Below are positions 1 through 8,738 of a DNA stretch of 64,000 nucleotides, one piece after another (position 1 is the stretch's first letter; each line of letters opens with the position of its first letter). Source of the DNA: Pseudomonas sp. 10-1B (lineage in GTDB: Bacteria; Pseudomonadota; Gammaproteobacteria; Pseudomonadales; Pseudomonadaceae); contig NZ_JYKS01000008.1 of the NCBI RefSeq assembly GCF_000935045.1, positions 62,001 through 126,000 on the forward strand. The letters run 5' to 3'. The notes under the pieces were generated by a model that ran no database searches, had not been told where the DNA came from, and saw only the letters and a list, made by a program, of their open reading frames with translations. Position numbers and translations under genes: made by a program.

Positions 1-242
1 ACATCATCAAGCTGTACGGTTCGATGGAGCTGGCACCGCTGATCAACCTTGCCGACAAGATCATCGACGTGGTCGACACCGGCAACACCCTGCGTGCCAA
101 CGGCCTGGAGCCCCAGGAACTGATCGCCACGATCAGCTCGCGCCTGGTGGTCAACAAGGCCTCCATGAAAATGCAGCACGCCCGTATCCAGAGCCTTATC
201 GACACGCTGCGCCAAGCCGTCGAATCGCGACACCGCGGTTGA
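1..242 (+). CDS. hisG: ATP phosphoribosyltransferase, C-terminal part (truncated by window start)
   Basis: The reading frame is open from the left edge (first full codon at base 3) and stops at 240-242, so only the last ~80 residues are seen. They match the C-terminal part of HisG, including the [10 protein letters not shown] and [11 protein letters not shown] motifs around the PRPP-binding region. HisG catalyses the first step of histidine synthesis (ATP + PRPP to phosphoribosyl-ATP) in the cytoplasm. It is followed by hisD and hisC on the same strand, the usual Pseudomonas order. The ending without a long regulatory domain suits the short HisG form that works with HisZ; this is inference, as the N-terminus is not visible. 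Confidence 0.93.
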   Translation, partial: IIKLYGSMELAPLINLADKIIDVVDTGNTLRANGLEPQELIATISSRLVVNKASMKMQHARIQSLIDTLRQAVESRHRG

Positions 243-368
243 GTCCTGCGCGCGACCTTCGCTGTCGCGCCCGTCTATCCGCGTCATAGCCATTTTTCTC
301 GGGTGCCCGCGCGGATGGACTGGTAGCCTAGGGCGCCTGAGCATTCGCTAATAATCGAGGCCCTCGCC

Positions 369-1694
369 ATGACCGTGTCCACTGCAATTGCCCGTCTCAA
401 CGCTGCTGATCCGGATTTCGCGCGACATCTGGATCATCTGCTGAGCTGGGAAAGTGTGTCCGATGACGCGGTCAACCAGCGCGTGCTCGACATCATCAAG
501 GCCGTGCGCGAGCGCGGCGATGCAGCGCTGGTGGAGTTCACCCAGCGCTTCGACGGCGTTGCCGCCACCAGCATTGATGACCTGATCCTTGGCCGCGAGC
601 GCCTGGAGCTGGCCCTGACCCGCATTACCCCGGCCCAGCGCGAAGCCTTGGAAAAGGCCGCCGACCGTGTGCGCATGTACCACGAGCGGCAGAAGCAGGA
701 TTCCTGGCAGTACACCGAGGCCGACGGTACCGTGCTGGGCCAGAAGGTCACCCCGCTGGACCGTGCCGGTTTGTATGTACCGGGCGGCAAGGCGTCGTAC
801 CCATCGTCGGTATTGATGAACGCCATTCCGGCCAAGGTTGCCGGTGTGGCCGAAGTGGTGATGGTGGTGCCGACCCCGCGTGGCGAGGTCAATGAGCTGG
901 TGCTGGCGGCTGCCTGCATCGCCGGTGTCGATCGCGTGTTCACCGTCGGTGGGGCCCAGGCCGTCGCTGCGCTGGCCTACGGCACCGAGAGCGTGCCGCA
1001 GGTGGACAAGATCGTCGGCCCGGGCAACATCTACGTCGCCACTGCCAAGCGCCACGTGTTCGGCCAGGTCGGCATCGATATGATCGCAGGTCCCTCGGAA
1101 ATCCTTGTGGTGTGCGATGGCCAGACCGACCCGGACTGGATCGCCATGGACCTGTTCTCCCAGGCCGAGCACGACGAAGACGCCCAGGCCATCCTGGTCA
1201 GCCCGGATGCCGCGTTCCTCGACCGTGTGGCTGCCAGCATCGACAAGTTGCTGCCGACCATGGAGCGTGCCGAGATCATCGAGAAGTCGGTCAATGGCCG
1301 TGGTGCGCTGATCCAGGTGCGCGACATGCAGCAGGCCATGGAAGTGGCCAACCGCATCGCCCCGGAGCACCTGGAGCTGTCGGTCGCCGACCCGCAGGCC
1401 TGGCTGCCGCACATCCGCCACGCGGGTGCGATTTTCATGGGCCGCCACACCAGCGAAGCGCTGGGCGATTACTGCGCCGGGCCCAACCACGTGCTGCCCA
1501 CCTCCGGCACTGCGCGTTTCTCGTCGCCGCTGGGGGTGTACGACTTCCAGAAGCGTTCGTCGATCATCTTCTGCTCCGAGCAGGGTGCGTCCGAGCTGGG
1601 CCACACCGCCTCGGTCCTGGCCCGTGGCGAGTCGCTGACCGCCCACGCCCGTAGCGCTGAATACCGTATCCTGACCCAACAGAAGGGGAACTGA
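369..1694 (+). CDS. hisD: histidinol dehydrogenase
   Basis: 441 residues, normal for HisD. It oxidises L-histidinol to L-histidine in two NAD-dependent steps with a bound zinc. The family signature runs from [12 protein letters not shown] to IAGPSEIL near residues 218-245. The zinc-site segment [10 protein letters not shown] and the PEHLEL motif (general-base His) are both present. The ATG is preceded by an A/G-rich stretch (aatcgaggccc). A 126-bp gap separates it from hisG, and hisC follows 2 bp after the stop, so the two are surely co-transcribed. The long open frame on the opposite strand is a high-GC shadow. Confidence 0.97.
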   Translation: MTVSTAIARLNAADPDFARHLDHLLSWESVSDDAVNQRVLDIIKAVRERGDAALVEFTQRFDGVAATSIDDLILGRERLELALTRITPAQREALEKAADRVRMYHERQKQDSWQYTEADGTVLGQKVTPLDRAGLYVPGGKASYPSSVLMNAIPAKVAGVAEVVMVVPTPRGEVNELVLAAACIAGVDRVFTVGGAQAVAALAYGTESVPQVDKIVGPGNIYVATAKRHVFGQVGIDMIAGPSEILVVCDGQTDPDWIAMDLFSQAEHDEDAQAILVSPDAAFLDRVAASIDKLLPTMERAEIIEKSVNGRGALIQVRDMQQAMEVANRIAPEHLELSVADPQAWLPHIRHAGAIFMGRHTSEALGDYCAGPNHVLPTSGTARFSSPLGVYDFQKRSSIIFCSEQGASELGHTASVLARGESLTAHARSAEYRILTQQKGN

Positions 1695-1696
1695 GC

Positions 1697-2743
1697 ATGA
1701 GTCGATTCTGGAGCCCCTTCGTCAAGGACCTGGTGCCTTACGTGCCGGGCGAGCAGCCCAAGCTGGCCCGCCTGGTCAAGCTCAACACCAACGAGAACCC
1801 CTATGGCCCGTCGCCCAAGGCGCTGGAGGCCATGCGTGGCGAGCTGAACGACAACCTGCGCCTGTACCCGGACCCGAACGGTGACCGGCTGAAACAGGCG
1901 GTGGCCGAGTATTACGGCGTGACCCCGGCGCAGGTGTTTGTCGGCAACGGCTCGGACGAAGTGCTGGCGCATATCTTCCATGGCCTGTTCCAGCACGATG
2001 CACCGCTGCTGTTCCCGGACATCAGCTACAGCTTCTATCCGGTCTATTGCGGCCTGTACGGTATCGCTTTCGAGCAGGTGGCGCTGGACGAGCAGTTCCA
2101 GATCCGCATCGAGGACTACAACAAGCCCAACGCCGGCATCATCTTCCCCAACCCCAACGCGCCCACCGGCTGCCTGATGCCGCTGCAGGCGGTGGAGCAG
2201 TTGCTGCAGGCCAACCGTGATTCGGTGGTGGTGGTCGATGAAGCCTACATCGACTTCGGTGGCGAGACGGCCATCAGCCTGGTGGACCGCTACGACAACC
2301 TGCTGGTCACCCAGACCCTGTCGAAGTCGCGCTCGCTGGCTGGCCTGCGAGTTGGCCTGGCCGTGGGGCACCCGGACCTGATCGAGGCGCTGGAGCGGAT
2401 CAAGAACAGCTTCAACTCCTACCCACTGGACCGTGCAGCGATCGTGGGCGCGGCGGTGGCGTTCGAGGACCGCGAGTATTTCGAGGAAACCTGCCGCAAG
2501 GTGATCGACAGCCGCGAGGTGTTGGTCGGGCAACTGCAGGCCAAGGGTTTCGAGGTACTGCCCTCGGCCGCCAACTTCATCTTTGCCCGCCACCCGCAGC
2601 AGGATGCCGGTGAGCTGGCGGCACGCCTGCGCGAGCAGGGCGTGATCGTGCGCCACTTCAAGCAACCACGCATTGCCCAGTTCCTGCGTATTACCATCGG
2701 TACGCCGGAGATGAACCAGGCGCTGCTCGATGCGTTGAACTGA
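1697..2743 (+). CDS. hisC: histidinol-phosphate aminotransferase
   Basis: 348 residues, a fold-type I PLP aminotransferase that converts imidazole-acetol phosphate plus glutamate to histidinol phosphate. Visible landmarks are NENPYGPSP (~32-40), PNPNAPTG (151-158), DEAYIDF (181-187), the PLP lysine in LSKSRS (Lys210) and the phosphate-binding Arg in GLRVG. The start ATG lies 2 bp after the hisD stop, with the hisD end (agaaggggaactgagc) supplying the ribosome site. The intergenic space behind it carries a REP pair, which probably marks the 3' end of the his transcript. Confidence 0.96.
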   Translation: MSRFWSPFVKDLVPYVPGEQPKLARLVKLNTNENPYGPSPKALEAMRGELNDNLRLYPDPNGDRLKQAVAEYYGVTPAQVFVGNGSDEVLAHIFHGLFQHDAPLLFPDISYSFYPVYCGLYGIAFEQVALDEQFQIRIEDYNKPNAGIIFPNPNAPTGCLMPLQAVEQLLQANRDSVVVVDEAYIDFGGETAISLVDRYDNLLVTQTLSKSRSLAGLRVGLAVGHPDLIEALERIKNSFNSYPLDRAAIVGAAVAFEDREYFEETCRKVIDSREVLVGQLQAKGFEVLPSAANFIFARHPQQDAGELAARLREQGVIVRHFKQPRIAQFLRITIGTPEMNQALLDALN

Positions 2744-2768
2744 CGCCATCCGCTGCCCTGCGCGGCCC

Positions 2769-2886
2769 TTGTGGGAGCGGCCTTGTGTCGCGATAGGGTC
2801 GCGCAGCGGCCCCGGCAATTCTTGCTTCGACGCTGAAATCCTGGGGCCGCTTTGCGGCCCTTTCGCGACACAAGGCCGCTCCCACA
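2769..2886. repeat. REP pair (BIME-like inverted repeat)
   Basis: Two REP copies in opposite orientation: tgtgggagcggccttgtgtc near 2770 and its reverse complement ending at 2886, each with a gcggcc-rich palindromic tail, separated by unrelated bases. It sits between hisC and the GntR gene. Reading through it creates a spurious N-terminal extension of the downstream frame. Confidence 0.9.
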
Positions 2887-2981
2887 AAAAAAGCGCGCCT
2901 GCGTTTTGCTCAACTGCGGTTTACGGTGTGGCCCGGCATCCAGTAAGCTGGGTCAATTCATCGGATGATTGGGTGAGTGGC

Positions 2982-3632
2982 ATGCGTAGCGAATTGACCA
3001 AACGCTCCTTGGTCGAACTGGCTGTTGAGCGGATGCGTGAGTGCATCGTGCTGGGCGAGTGGCAGGTCGGCCAGCGCTTGCCGACTGAGCCGGAACTGGC
3101 CCTGCAACTGGGCATCAGCCGCAACACCGTGCGCGAAGCCATGCGGGTACTGGCCTTCAGCGGCCTGGTGGAAATTCGCCAAGGCGACGGCAGTTACCTG
3201 CGCACGGCCCAAGACCCGCTGCAGGCGGTGCAGGCAATGTCCCGCTGTACCGCCGAACAGGCCCGTGAAACCCGCCACATCCTCGAAGCCGAGGCCATCG
3301 GCCTGGCCGCGCTGCGCCGTACCGATGCCGACTTGCAAGCGCTGCGTGATGCCCTGGCCGCCAGTGCCAGGCATTTTCACGGTGATGTCGATGCCTATGT
3401 GGCCTGCGACTTGGCATTTCACCAGCGCCTGGTCGATGCGGCCCACAACCCGGCGTTAAGCGAGCTGTATCGGTACTTTTCCGGGGTGGTGGCTGCTGCG
3501 TTGCAGCACAACATGGCGACCATGCCGCGCTGCCAGGCCACGTTCGACCTGCACGGGCAGATCCTCGATGCCATCGAACAACGTGACGCGGAGCGGGCCA
3601 AGGGCCTGAGCCGTACCCTCATCGAATCCTGA
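2982..3632 (+). CDS. GntR/FadR-family transcriptional regulator
   Basis: About 216 residues from the ATG at 2982. The N-terminal winged helix-turn-helix (LPTEPELALQLGISRNTVRE, ~28-47) is typical of GntR. The C-terminal all-helical part (CDLAFHQRLVDAAHN) has the Asp/His pattern of FCD ligand- or metal-binding domains. The frame is open back to 2769, but that stretch is REP sequence and encodes the MWERPCVA-type shadow, so it is not a true N-terminus; a GTG three codons upstream (2973) is an alternative. The MFS gene starts 13 bp after the stop, so this regulator most likely controls that transporter. The effector is unknown. Confidence 0.88.
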   Translation: MRSELTKRSLVELAVERMRECIVLGEWQVGQRLPTEPELALQLGISRNTVREAMRVLAFSGLVEIRQGDGSYLRTAQDPLQAVQAMSRCTAEQARETRHILEAEAIGLAALRRTDADLQALRDALAASARHFHGDVDAYVACDLAFHQRLVDAAHNPALSELYRYFSGVVAAALQHNMATMPRCQATFDLHGQILDAIEQRDAERAKGLSRTLIES

Positions 3633-3645
3633 CCCAGAGAAGGCC

Positions 3646-4926
3646 ATGGCTGAATCCATCACCCGTAACACCCCGCCGAGCGGTCGAGACCTCGACGAAC
3701 TACTGATCGACGCCGAGGCTGACGATGAGCAGCTCCAGCAGCAGCCGGTGGTGCTGCAGCGGCCCTGGTTGCTATTGCTCGGCCTGGTGCTGGTGGCATT
3801 GAACCTGCGCCCGGCGTTGTCGAGCATGGCGCCAGTGCTGGGCCAGGTATCCGCAGGCCTGGGGCTGAATGCCTCGCAGGCCGGCTTGCTGACCACCTTG
3901 CCGGTGCTGTGCCTGGGCCTGTTCGCCCCGCTGGCACCGGTGCTGGCGCGGCGGTTCGGTAGCGAACGGGTAATCCTCGGCATTCTCGTCACCCTGGCGC
4001 TGGGGATCTTGCTGCGCAGTACCCTGGGGGCCACCGGGGTGTTCCTTGGCAGCCTGGTGGCGGGGGCCAGTATTGGCATTATCGGCGTGCTGTTGCCGGG
4101 TATCGTCAAGCGCGACTTCCCGCAGCACGCGGGCACCCTGACCGGCGTGTACACCATGGCGCTGTGCCTGGGCGCCGCCATGGCGGCGGGGGCCACCGTA
4201 CCCCTGGCCCAGCATTTCGATGGCAGCTGGGCACTGGGGCTGGGCTTCTGGGTGCTGCCGGCCGTGCTGGCGATGCTGGTGTGGTTGCCGCAGGCCCGCC
4301 AGGGGCATGGCCTGCACAAGGTGGCCTATCGCGTGCGGGGCCTGTGGCGTGACCCGCTGGCCTGGCAGGTGACCTTGTACATGGGCCTGCAGTCGTCGTT
4401 GGCCTATATCGTCTTCGGCTGGTTGCCGTCGATCCTGATTGGCCGTGGCCTGAGCCCGACCGAGGCGGGGCTGGTGCTGTCGGGGTCGGTGATCGTGCAG
4501 TTGCTCAGCTCGCTCAGTGCGCCTTGGCTGGCCACCCGCGGCAAGGACCAGCGCTTGGCGATCGTGTTGGTCATGCTGGTCACCTTGGCCGGCCTGTTCG
4601 GCTGCCTATATGCACCGGTTTCCGGGCTGTGGGGCTGGGCCGTGGTGCTCGGCCTGGGGCAGGGCGGGACCTTTGCCCTGGCGCTGACCTTGATCGTGCT
4701 GCGCTCGAAGGATGCCCATGTGGCGGCGAACCTGTCGAGCATGGCCCAGGGGGTGGGTTATACCCTGGCGTCGATGGGGCCGTTCGCGGTGGGGTTGGTG
4801 CATGACCTGACCGGCGGCTGGGCGGCAGTCGGCTGGATTTTTGCCGCGCTCGGGGTGGGGGCTATCGTGTTCGGGTTAGGTGCCGGGCGGGCTTTGCATG
4901 TGCAGGTGACCAGCGAGAAAGTCTGA
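3646..4926 (+). CDS. MFS transporter, CynX/NimT (cyanate/nitroimidazole) type
   Basis: 426 residues with about twelve hydrophobic segments after a ~40-residue acidic cytoplasmic N-terminus. The segment LVALNLRPALSSMAPVLGQV is typical of the CynX/NimT branch of the major facilitator superfamily, whose members carry cyanate, 2-nitroimidazole or other small anions. It is an inner-membrane protein. It lies 13 bp behind a GntR/FadR regulator and is probably co-transcribed with it. The substrate cannot be read from sequence; no cyanase gene is nearby, so cyanate transport is not supported by context. Confidence 0.85.
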   Translation: MAESITRNTPPSGRDLDELLIDAEADDEQLQQQPVVLQRPWLLLLGLVLVALNLRPALSSMAPVLGQVSAGLGLNASQAGLLTTLPVLCLGLFAPLAPVLARRFGSERVILGILVTLALGILLRSTLGATGVFLGSLVAGASIGIIGVLLPGIVKRDFPQHAGTLTGVYTMALCLGAAMAAGATVPLAQHFDGSWALGLGFWVLPAVLAMLVWLPQARQGHGLHKVAYRVRGLWRDPLAWQVTLYMGLQSSLAYIVFGWLPSILIGRGLSPTEAGLVLSGSVIVQLLSSLSAPWLATRGKDQRLAIVLVMLVTLAGLFGCLYAPVSGLWGWAVVLGLGQGGTFALALTLIVLRSKDAHVAANLSSMAQGVGYTLASMGPFAVGLVHDLTGGWAAVGWIFAALGVGAIVFGLGAGRALHVQVTSEKV

Positions 4927-4935
4927 AGCTGCTGT

Positions 4936-5049
4936 TGGCAGTACCGGCCCTATCGCCGGCAAGCCAGCTCCCACAGGATTTGTACAAGCTTCGGACCTGT
5001 CGCTTTCCTGTGGGAGCGGGTTTACCCGCGAAAGGGCCGGTACTGGCAT
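4936..5049. repeat. REP pair with unlike arms
   Basis: Inverted REP pair around a ~30-bp centre. The left arm is of the 'cgccggcaagccagctcccaca' class, the right arm of the 'tgtgggagcgggtttacccgcg' class, both flanked by cagtaccggcc / ggccggtactg. It lies just behind the MFS gene. Confidence 0.88.
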
Positions 5050-5105
5050 AAGCAACCGGGTCAGATTATCGTGCAGCTTTCTACACCCAGGACGGACCAG
5101 CCCTC

Positions 5106-5582
5106 ATGACCGACGCCAACCGCGACCTGATCACCCGCTTCTACCAGGCCTTCCAGCGCCTGGACGCCGAAGCCATGGTGGCCTGCTACAGCGACGATAT
5201 CGTCTTCAGCGACCCGGTCTTCGGCACCCTGCGCGGCAAGGACGCAGGCGACATGTGGCGGATGCTCACCAGCCGGGCCAAGAACTTCACCCTGACGTTC
5301 GACAACGTCCGCGCCGATGAGCGCAGTGGCGCTGCGCATTGGCAGGCCACCTACCTGTTCAGCCAGACCGGTCGTACCGTGGTCAATGACATCCAGGCGC
5401 GCTTTGTCATCCGCGACGGGCTGATCTGCCAGCATGACGATACCTTCGACTTGTGGCGCTGGTCGCGGCAAGCGTTGGGCGTGCCCGGTGTGCTGCTGGG
5501 CTGGTCGCCGATGGTGCAGAACAAGGTACGCCTGCAGGCGTTCAAGGGATTACGCGCATTCCAGCAGGCCCAGGGTGAGTGA
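5106..5582 (+). CDS. NTF2-like / SnoaL-fold protein
   Basis: 158 residues. The N-terminal half ([32 protein letters not shown]) is the hallmark of SnoaL-like/NTF2-fold proteins, small cone-shaped alpha+beta barrels used as isomerases, hydrolases or simple binding proteins. It has no signal peptide, so it should be cytoplasmic. The next gene (GIY-YIG) starts inside its last codons, so the two are translationally coupled. The specific function is unknown. Confidence 0.82.
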   Translation: MTDANRDLITRFYQAFQRLDAEAMVACYSDDIVFSDPVFGTLRGKDAGDMWRMLTSRAKNFTLTFDNVRADERSGAAHWQATYLFSQTGRTVVNDIQARFVIRDGLICQHDDTFDLWRWSRQALGVPGVLLGWSPMVQNKVRLQAFKGLRAFQQAQGE

Positions 5583-5871
5583 GGTCGTCGAAACCGCGGT
5601 TGGCAAGCCCTGGTATGTGTACCTGGTACGGGCGGCCAACGGCTCGTTGTATTGCGGCATCAGCGATGACCCACAGCGGCGCTTTGCCGCGCACCAGAAA
5701 GGGCAGGGCGCACGGTACTTCAAGACCAGCCCGGCCCAGGCGCTGGTGTACGTGGAGCAATGGCCGGACAAGGGCGAGGCGTTGCGCCAGGAACGCTTGG
5801 TGAAGCGGCTGCGCAAGTCGGCCAAGGAGGCGTTGGTGGCTTCCTATGGAGCCTTGTCTTCGGTGACCTAG
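5575..5871 (+). CDS. GIY-YIG endonuclease-like protein (YhbQ/UPF0213 type)
   Basis: 98 residues from a GTG at 5575 that overlaps the end of the upstream gene by 8 bp; no ATG lies closer to the conserved region. The domain begins with [18 protein letters not shown] (the GIY-YIG equivalent), followed by the Arg of [10 protein letters not shown] and the Glu region of [12 protein letters not shown], all features of the single-domain YhbQ family. Such proteins are small nucleases acting on DNA ends or repair intermediates; their cellular role is poorly defined. The gene converges with ndpA just downstream, with no obvious terminator between them. Confidence 0.85.
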   Translation: MSEVVETAVGKPWYVYLVRAANGSLYCGISDDPQRRFAAHQKGQGARYFKTSPAQALVYVEQWPDKGEALRQERLVKRLRKSAKEALVASYGALSSVT

Positions 5872-5895
5872 GCTGCGCAGCAGCCCCCAGGGCCT

Positions 5896-6903
5896 TCAGT
5901 CCTTACGCCGCTTCAACTGGTCCACCAGGGTGGTCGGCAGCCCCTTGATGATCAAGGTCCCCGCTGCCTCGTCGTACTCCACCTTATCCCCCAGCAAATG
6001 CGCCTCGAAGCTGATCGACAGCCCCTCGGCACGCCCGGTGAAACGGCGGAACTGGTTGAGGGTGCGCTTGTCCGCGGGGATTTCCGGCGACAGCCCGTAG
6101 TCCTTGTTGCGGATGTGGTCGTAGAACGCCTTGGGCCGGTCCTCGTCGATCAGGCTGGACAGCTCTTCCAGCGTCACCGGCTCGCCCAGCTTGGTCTGGG
6201 TGGTGGCGTATTCGACCAGGGTCTGTGTCTTTTCGCGGGCAGATTCTTCCGGCAGGTCCTCGCTCTCGACGAAGTCGCTGAAGGCCTTGAGCAGGGTGCG
6301 GGTTTCGCCTGGACCGTCGACGCCTTCCTGGCAGCCGATGAAGTCGCGGAAGTAGTCCGAGACCTTCTTGCCGTTCTTGCCCTTGATGAACGAAATGTAC
6401 TGCTTGGAGTTCTGGTTGTTCTTCCACTCCGACAGGTTGATGCGCGCCGCCAGGTGCAATTGGCCAAGGTCGAGGTGGCGCGACGGCGTCACGTCGAGTT
6501 CGGCGTTCACTGCCACGCCTTCGCTGTGGTGCAGCAGGGCGATCGCCAGGTATTCGGTCATGCCCTGCTGGTAATGGGCGAACAGGATGTGCCCGCCCGT
6601 GGACAGGTTGGACTCTTCCATCAGCTTTTGCAGGTGCTCCACGGCCACACGGCTGAAGGCGGTGAAGTCCTTTTCCGCGTCCAGGTACTGTTTCAGCCAG
6701 CCACTCAGTGGGTAGGCACCCGACTCGCCGTGGAAAAAGCCCCAGGCCTTGCCTTGCTTGGCGTTGTAGCTGTCATTGAGATCGGCCAGGAGGTTTTCGA
6801 TGGCGTCGGAGGCGGCCAGTTCGGAGTCTCGGGCATGCAGCACGGCGGGGCTGCCATCGGGCTTTTTGTCGATCAGGTGAACGATGCAATGACGGATTGG
6901 CAT
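5896..6903 (-). CDS. ndpA: nucleoid-associated protein NdpA/YejK
   Basis: 335 residues from the ATG at 6903 ([13 protein letters not shown]). The frame stays open seven codons further, but the conserved family start is MPIRH. YejK/NdpA proteins are abundant nucleoid-associated proteins of gammaproteobacteria. The family blocks [33 protein letters not shown] and [21 protein letters not shown] are visible. Its neighbour across a 371-bp divergent gap is an HU gene, so two chromatin proteins share this region. The C-terminal segment ending in LKRRKD is basic. Confidence 0.93.
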   Translation of the reverse strand: MPIRHCIVHLIDKKPDGSPAVLHARDSELAASDAIENLLADLNDSYNAKQGKAWGFFHGESGAYPLSGWLKQYLDAEKDFTAFSRVAVEHLQKLMEESNLSTGGHILFAHYQQGMTEYLAIALLHHSEGVAVNAELDVTPSRHLDLGQLHLAARINLSEWKNNQNSKQYISFIKGKNGKKVSDYFRDFIGCQEGVDGPGETRTLLKAFSDFVESEDLPEESAREKTQTLVEYATTQTKLGEPVTLEELSSLIDEDRPKAFYDHIRNKDYGLSPEIPADKRTLNQFRRFTGRAEGLSISFEAHLLGDKVEYDEAAGTLIIKGLPTTLVDQLKRRKD

Positions 6904-7274
6904 GGGATTCTCGGCGAGCTGCAAAAGTCGTCAAGTTTACCCTAGACACAAGGTGATGCAGTGGCCGGATGTTGGCAGAAATGCCGGTTGTTCGTTTTTT
7001 GTTCAGTTTTGTGCGTTTTAGGCTAAAACCCCCGAAAAACCTGCATTAAATCGAAGTGCGCAGCGGATATTTATCCGTTCCTGTGGTAGCTTTGCGCGGT
7101 CTTGTGCCCCTCGTGTGGCGCATTGCTGGCAGCTTGCTGTCGTCGTGTCGAACCAAACGCCGATTTGCGTATCTACATACGCGATTGGTGCGGCCCTCCA
7201 TTTTTCAGGGGCTGGCCCGATAACGTCGTCGTTCGCTGCATAACCATCGAATTTGATAGGGAAGGAACACCACC
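6904..7274. other. divergent intergenic region between ndpA and HU gene
   Basis: 371 bp without a credible gene. It must hold the promoters of ndpA (leftward) and the HU gene (rightward). A small perfect palindrome, gttttaggctaaaac (7015-7029), is visible. The HU gene has a clear ribosome site (gggaaggaa, 7259-7267). I could not place -35/-10 elements with confidence, and short frames here look like noise. Confidence 0.6.
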
Positions 7275-7556
7275 ATGGCATTGACCAAAGACCAACTGAT
7301 TGCCGACATCGCCGAATCGATCGCCGCGCCAAAAGCCACCGCCAAGAACGCTCTGGAGCAACTGGGCCAGATCGTTGCCGACCAACTGGAAAACGGCGCT
7401 GAAATCACCCTGCCAGGCATCGGCAAGCTGAAAGTCTCCGAGCGTCCTGCCCGTACCGGCCGCAACCCTTCGACTGGCGCTGCCATCGAAATCGCTGCCA
7501 AGAAAGTCGTCAAGTTCGTACCAGCCAAAGTGCTGACCGACGCCATCAACAAGTAA
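7275..7556 (+). CDS. hupN: HU-family histone-like DNA-binding protein
   Basis: 93 residues, the usual HU size. The N-terminal dimerisation helices (MALTKDQLIADIAESI) and the beta-arm signature (GIGKLKVSERPARTGRNPSTG, with the intercalating Pro) are clear. HU dimers bend and wrap DNA and organise the nucleoid. P. putida has several HU genes; the copy beside ndpA is, as I recall, the one called hupN, and the symbol rests on that position. It has a strong Shine-Dalgarno (aaggaa) and its own strong terminator 18 bp behind the stop, so it is a single-gene transcript. Confidence 0.93.
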   Translation: MALTKDQLIADIAESIAAPKATAKNALEQLGQIVADQLENGAEITLPGIGKLKVSERPARTGRNPSTGAAIEIAAKKVVKFVPAKVLTDAINK

Positions 7557-7573
7557 TTGTTGGCGCTTTGACG

Positions 7574-7607
7574 AAACCGCGCCCGGCTTGCCCGGGCGCG
7601 GTTTTTT
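7574..7607 (+). terminator. Rho-independent terminator of the HU gene
   Basis: Perfect 12-bp stem (aaaccgcgcccg 7574-7585 / cgggcgcggttt 7593-7604), 7-nt loop, then a T run to 7607 where the convergent rlmF stop codon begins. It may serve both converging transcripts, though the T run favours the + strand. Confidence 0.92.
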
Positions 7608-8560
7608 CATGCTTGTGATTTACCCTGGGCGTACCAGGCCCGGCGCGCGGCATCGTCGTGGAAGCTCCAGGCGACCATGCGGCTGTGCTTCTGCCCTTGG
7701 CCCATTTCGACAATATGCACGGCCTTGGCGCCGGCCTTCTTCAGCGCTGCCTCGATCCCCGGCAGGTTGCTGGCCTTGGACACCAGGCTGGTGAACCACA
7801 GCACCCGCTCGGCGTATTGCACGCTTTCGCCAACCAGTTGGGTGACGAAGCGGATTTCGCCGCCCTCGCACCACAATTCGTTGTTCTGGCCACCAAAGTT
7901 CAGCACCGGCAGCTTGCGCTTGGGGTCCTGCTTGCCGAGATTCTTCCATTTGCGCTGGCTGCCACGGGTTGCTTCGTCGCGTGAGGCATGGAAGGGCGGG
8001 TTGCACAGGGTCAGGTCGAAGCGTTCGTCATCCTGTAGCAGGCCGCTGAGGATATGCGCACGGTTAGCCTGCTGGCGCAGGGAGATGGCCTTGTCCAGGC
8101 GATTGGCCTGGACGATGGCCTTGGCCGAGGCCAGGGCCACGGGGTCGATGTCCGAGCCAAGAAAGCGCCAGCGGTAGTCGCTGTGCCCCAGCAGCGGGTA
8201 GATGCAGTTGGCGCCCACGCCAATGTCCAGCGCGTGCACCTGGGCCCCCTTGGGGATCTCTCCGGCATTGTCTTCGGCCAGCAGGTCGGCGGCCACGTGT
8301 ATGTAGTCGGCGCGGCCGGGAATGGGCGGGCACAGGTAGTCGGCGGGGATGTCCCAGTGCTGGATGCCGTACTGGGCCTTGAGCAGGGCACGGTTGAACA
8401 CCCGCACGGCTTCGGGGTTGGCGAAGTCGATGCTGGGTTTGCCGTGGGGGTTGGTGATGGTGAAGCGGGCCAGGTCTGGGTGGGCCTTGATCAGGCTGGG
8501 GAAGTCGTAGCGGCCCTGGTGGCGGTTGCGCGGGTGCAGGGTGGGTTTGTTCGGGGTCAT
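7607..8560 (-). CDS. rlmF: 23S rRNA (adenine(1618)-N6)-methyltransferase
   Basis: 317 residues from the ATG at 8560 ([12 protein letters not shown]). The enzyme transfers methyl from S-adenosylmethionine to A1618 of 23S rRNA. The SAM-binding glycine loop ([15 protein letters not shown]) and the catalytic NPPFH motif of amino-methyltransferases are present, followed by the RlmF-specific block beginning RKWKNLGKQ. The frame continues upstream to 8644 only because it reads through a REP element ([12 protein letters not shown]); that part should not be annotated. It converges on the HU gene terminator. Confidence 0.94.
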   Translation of the reverse strand: MTPNKPTLHPRNRHQGRYDFPSLIKAHPDLARFTITNPHGKPSIDFANPEAVRVFNRALLKAQYGIQHWDIPADYLCPPIPGRADYIHVAADLLAEDNAGEIPKGAQVHALDIGVGANCIYPLLGHSDYRWRFLGSDIDPVALASAKAIVQANRLDKAISLRQQANRAHILSGLLQDDERFDLTLCNPPFHASRDEATRGSQRKWKNLGKQDPKRKLPVLNFGGQNNELWCEGGEIRFVTQLVGESVQYAERVLWFTSLVSKASNLPGIEAALKKAGAKAVHIVEMGQGQKHSRMVAWSFHDDAARRAWYAQGKSQA

Positions 8561-8600
8561 GGCAGTGTCCAGCCCTATACGAGCGGTGGCTGATAGAGCC

Positions 8601-8722
8601 TGGGGCTGCTTTGCAGCCCTTTCGCGACACAAGGCCGCTCCCACAGGATGGTGGCGCCTGCAAACCCGGCGCCGGCCTGTGGGAGCGGCCTTGTGTCGCG
8701 AAAGGGCCGCATAGCGGCCCCA
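8601..8722. repeat. REP pair
   Basis: Inverted REP pair: tggggctgctttgcagccc at the left and ggccgcatagcggcccca at the right as the outer palindromic tails, with ggccgctcccacag and ctgtgggagcggcc facing the centre. It lies between rlmF and valS and forms part of the false N-terminus of rlmF. Confidence 0.9.
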
Positions 8723-8738
8723 GCGGTTTCTCTAATGA

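Noticed and set aside
2769..2981. N-terminal extension of the GntR-type regulator
   Set aside because: It translates the REP pair (MWERPCVA...) and is not part of the protein family; start moved to 2982.
7102..7284. 60-codon + strand frame upstream of the HU gene
   Set aside because: No ribosome site or domain; it overlaps the HU start and is probably chance.
8561..8644. N-terminal extension of RlmF
   Set aside because: [12 protein letters not shown] is a translated REP element; start moved to 8560.
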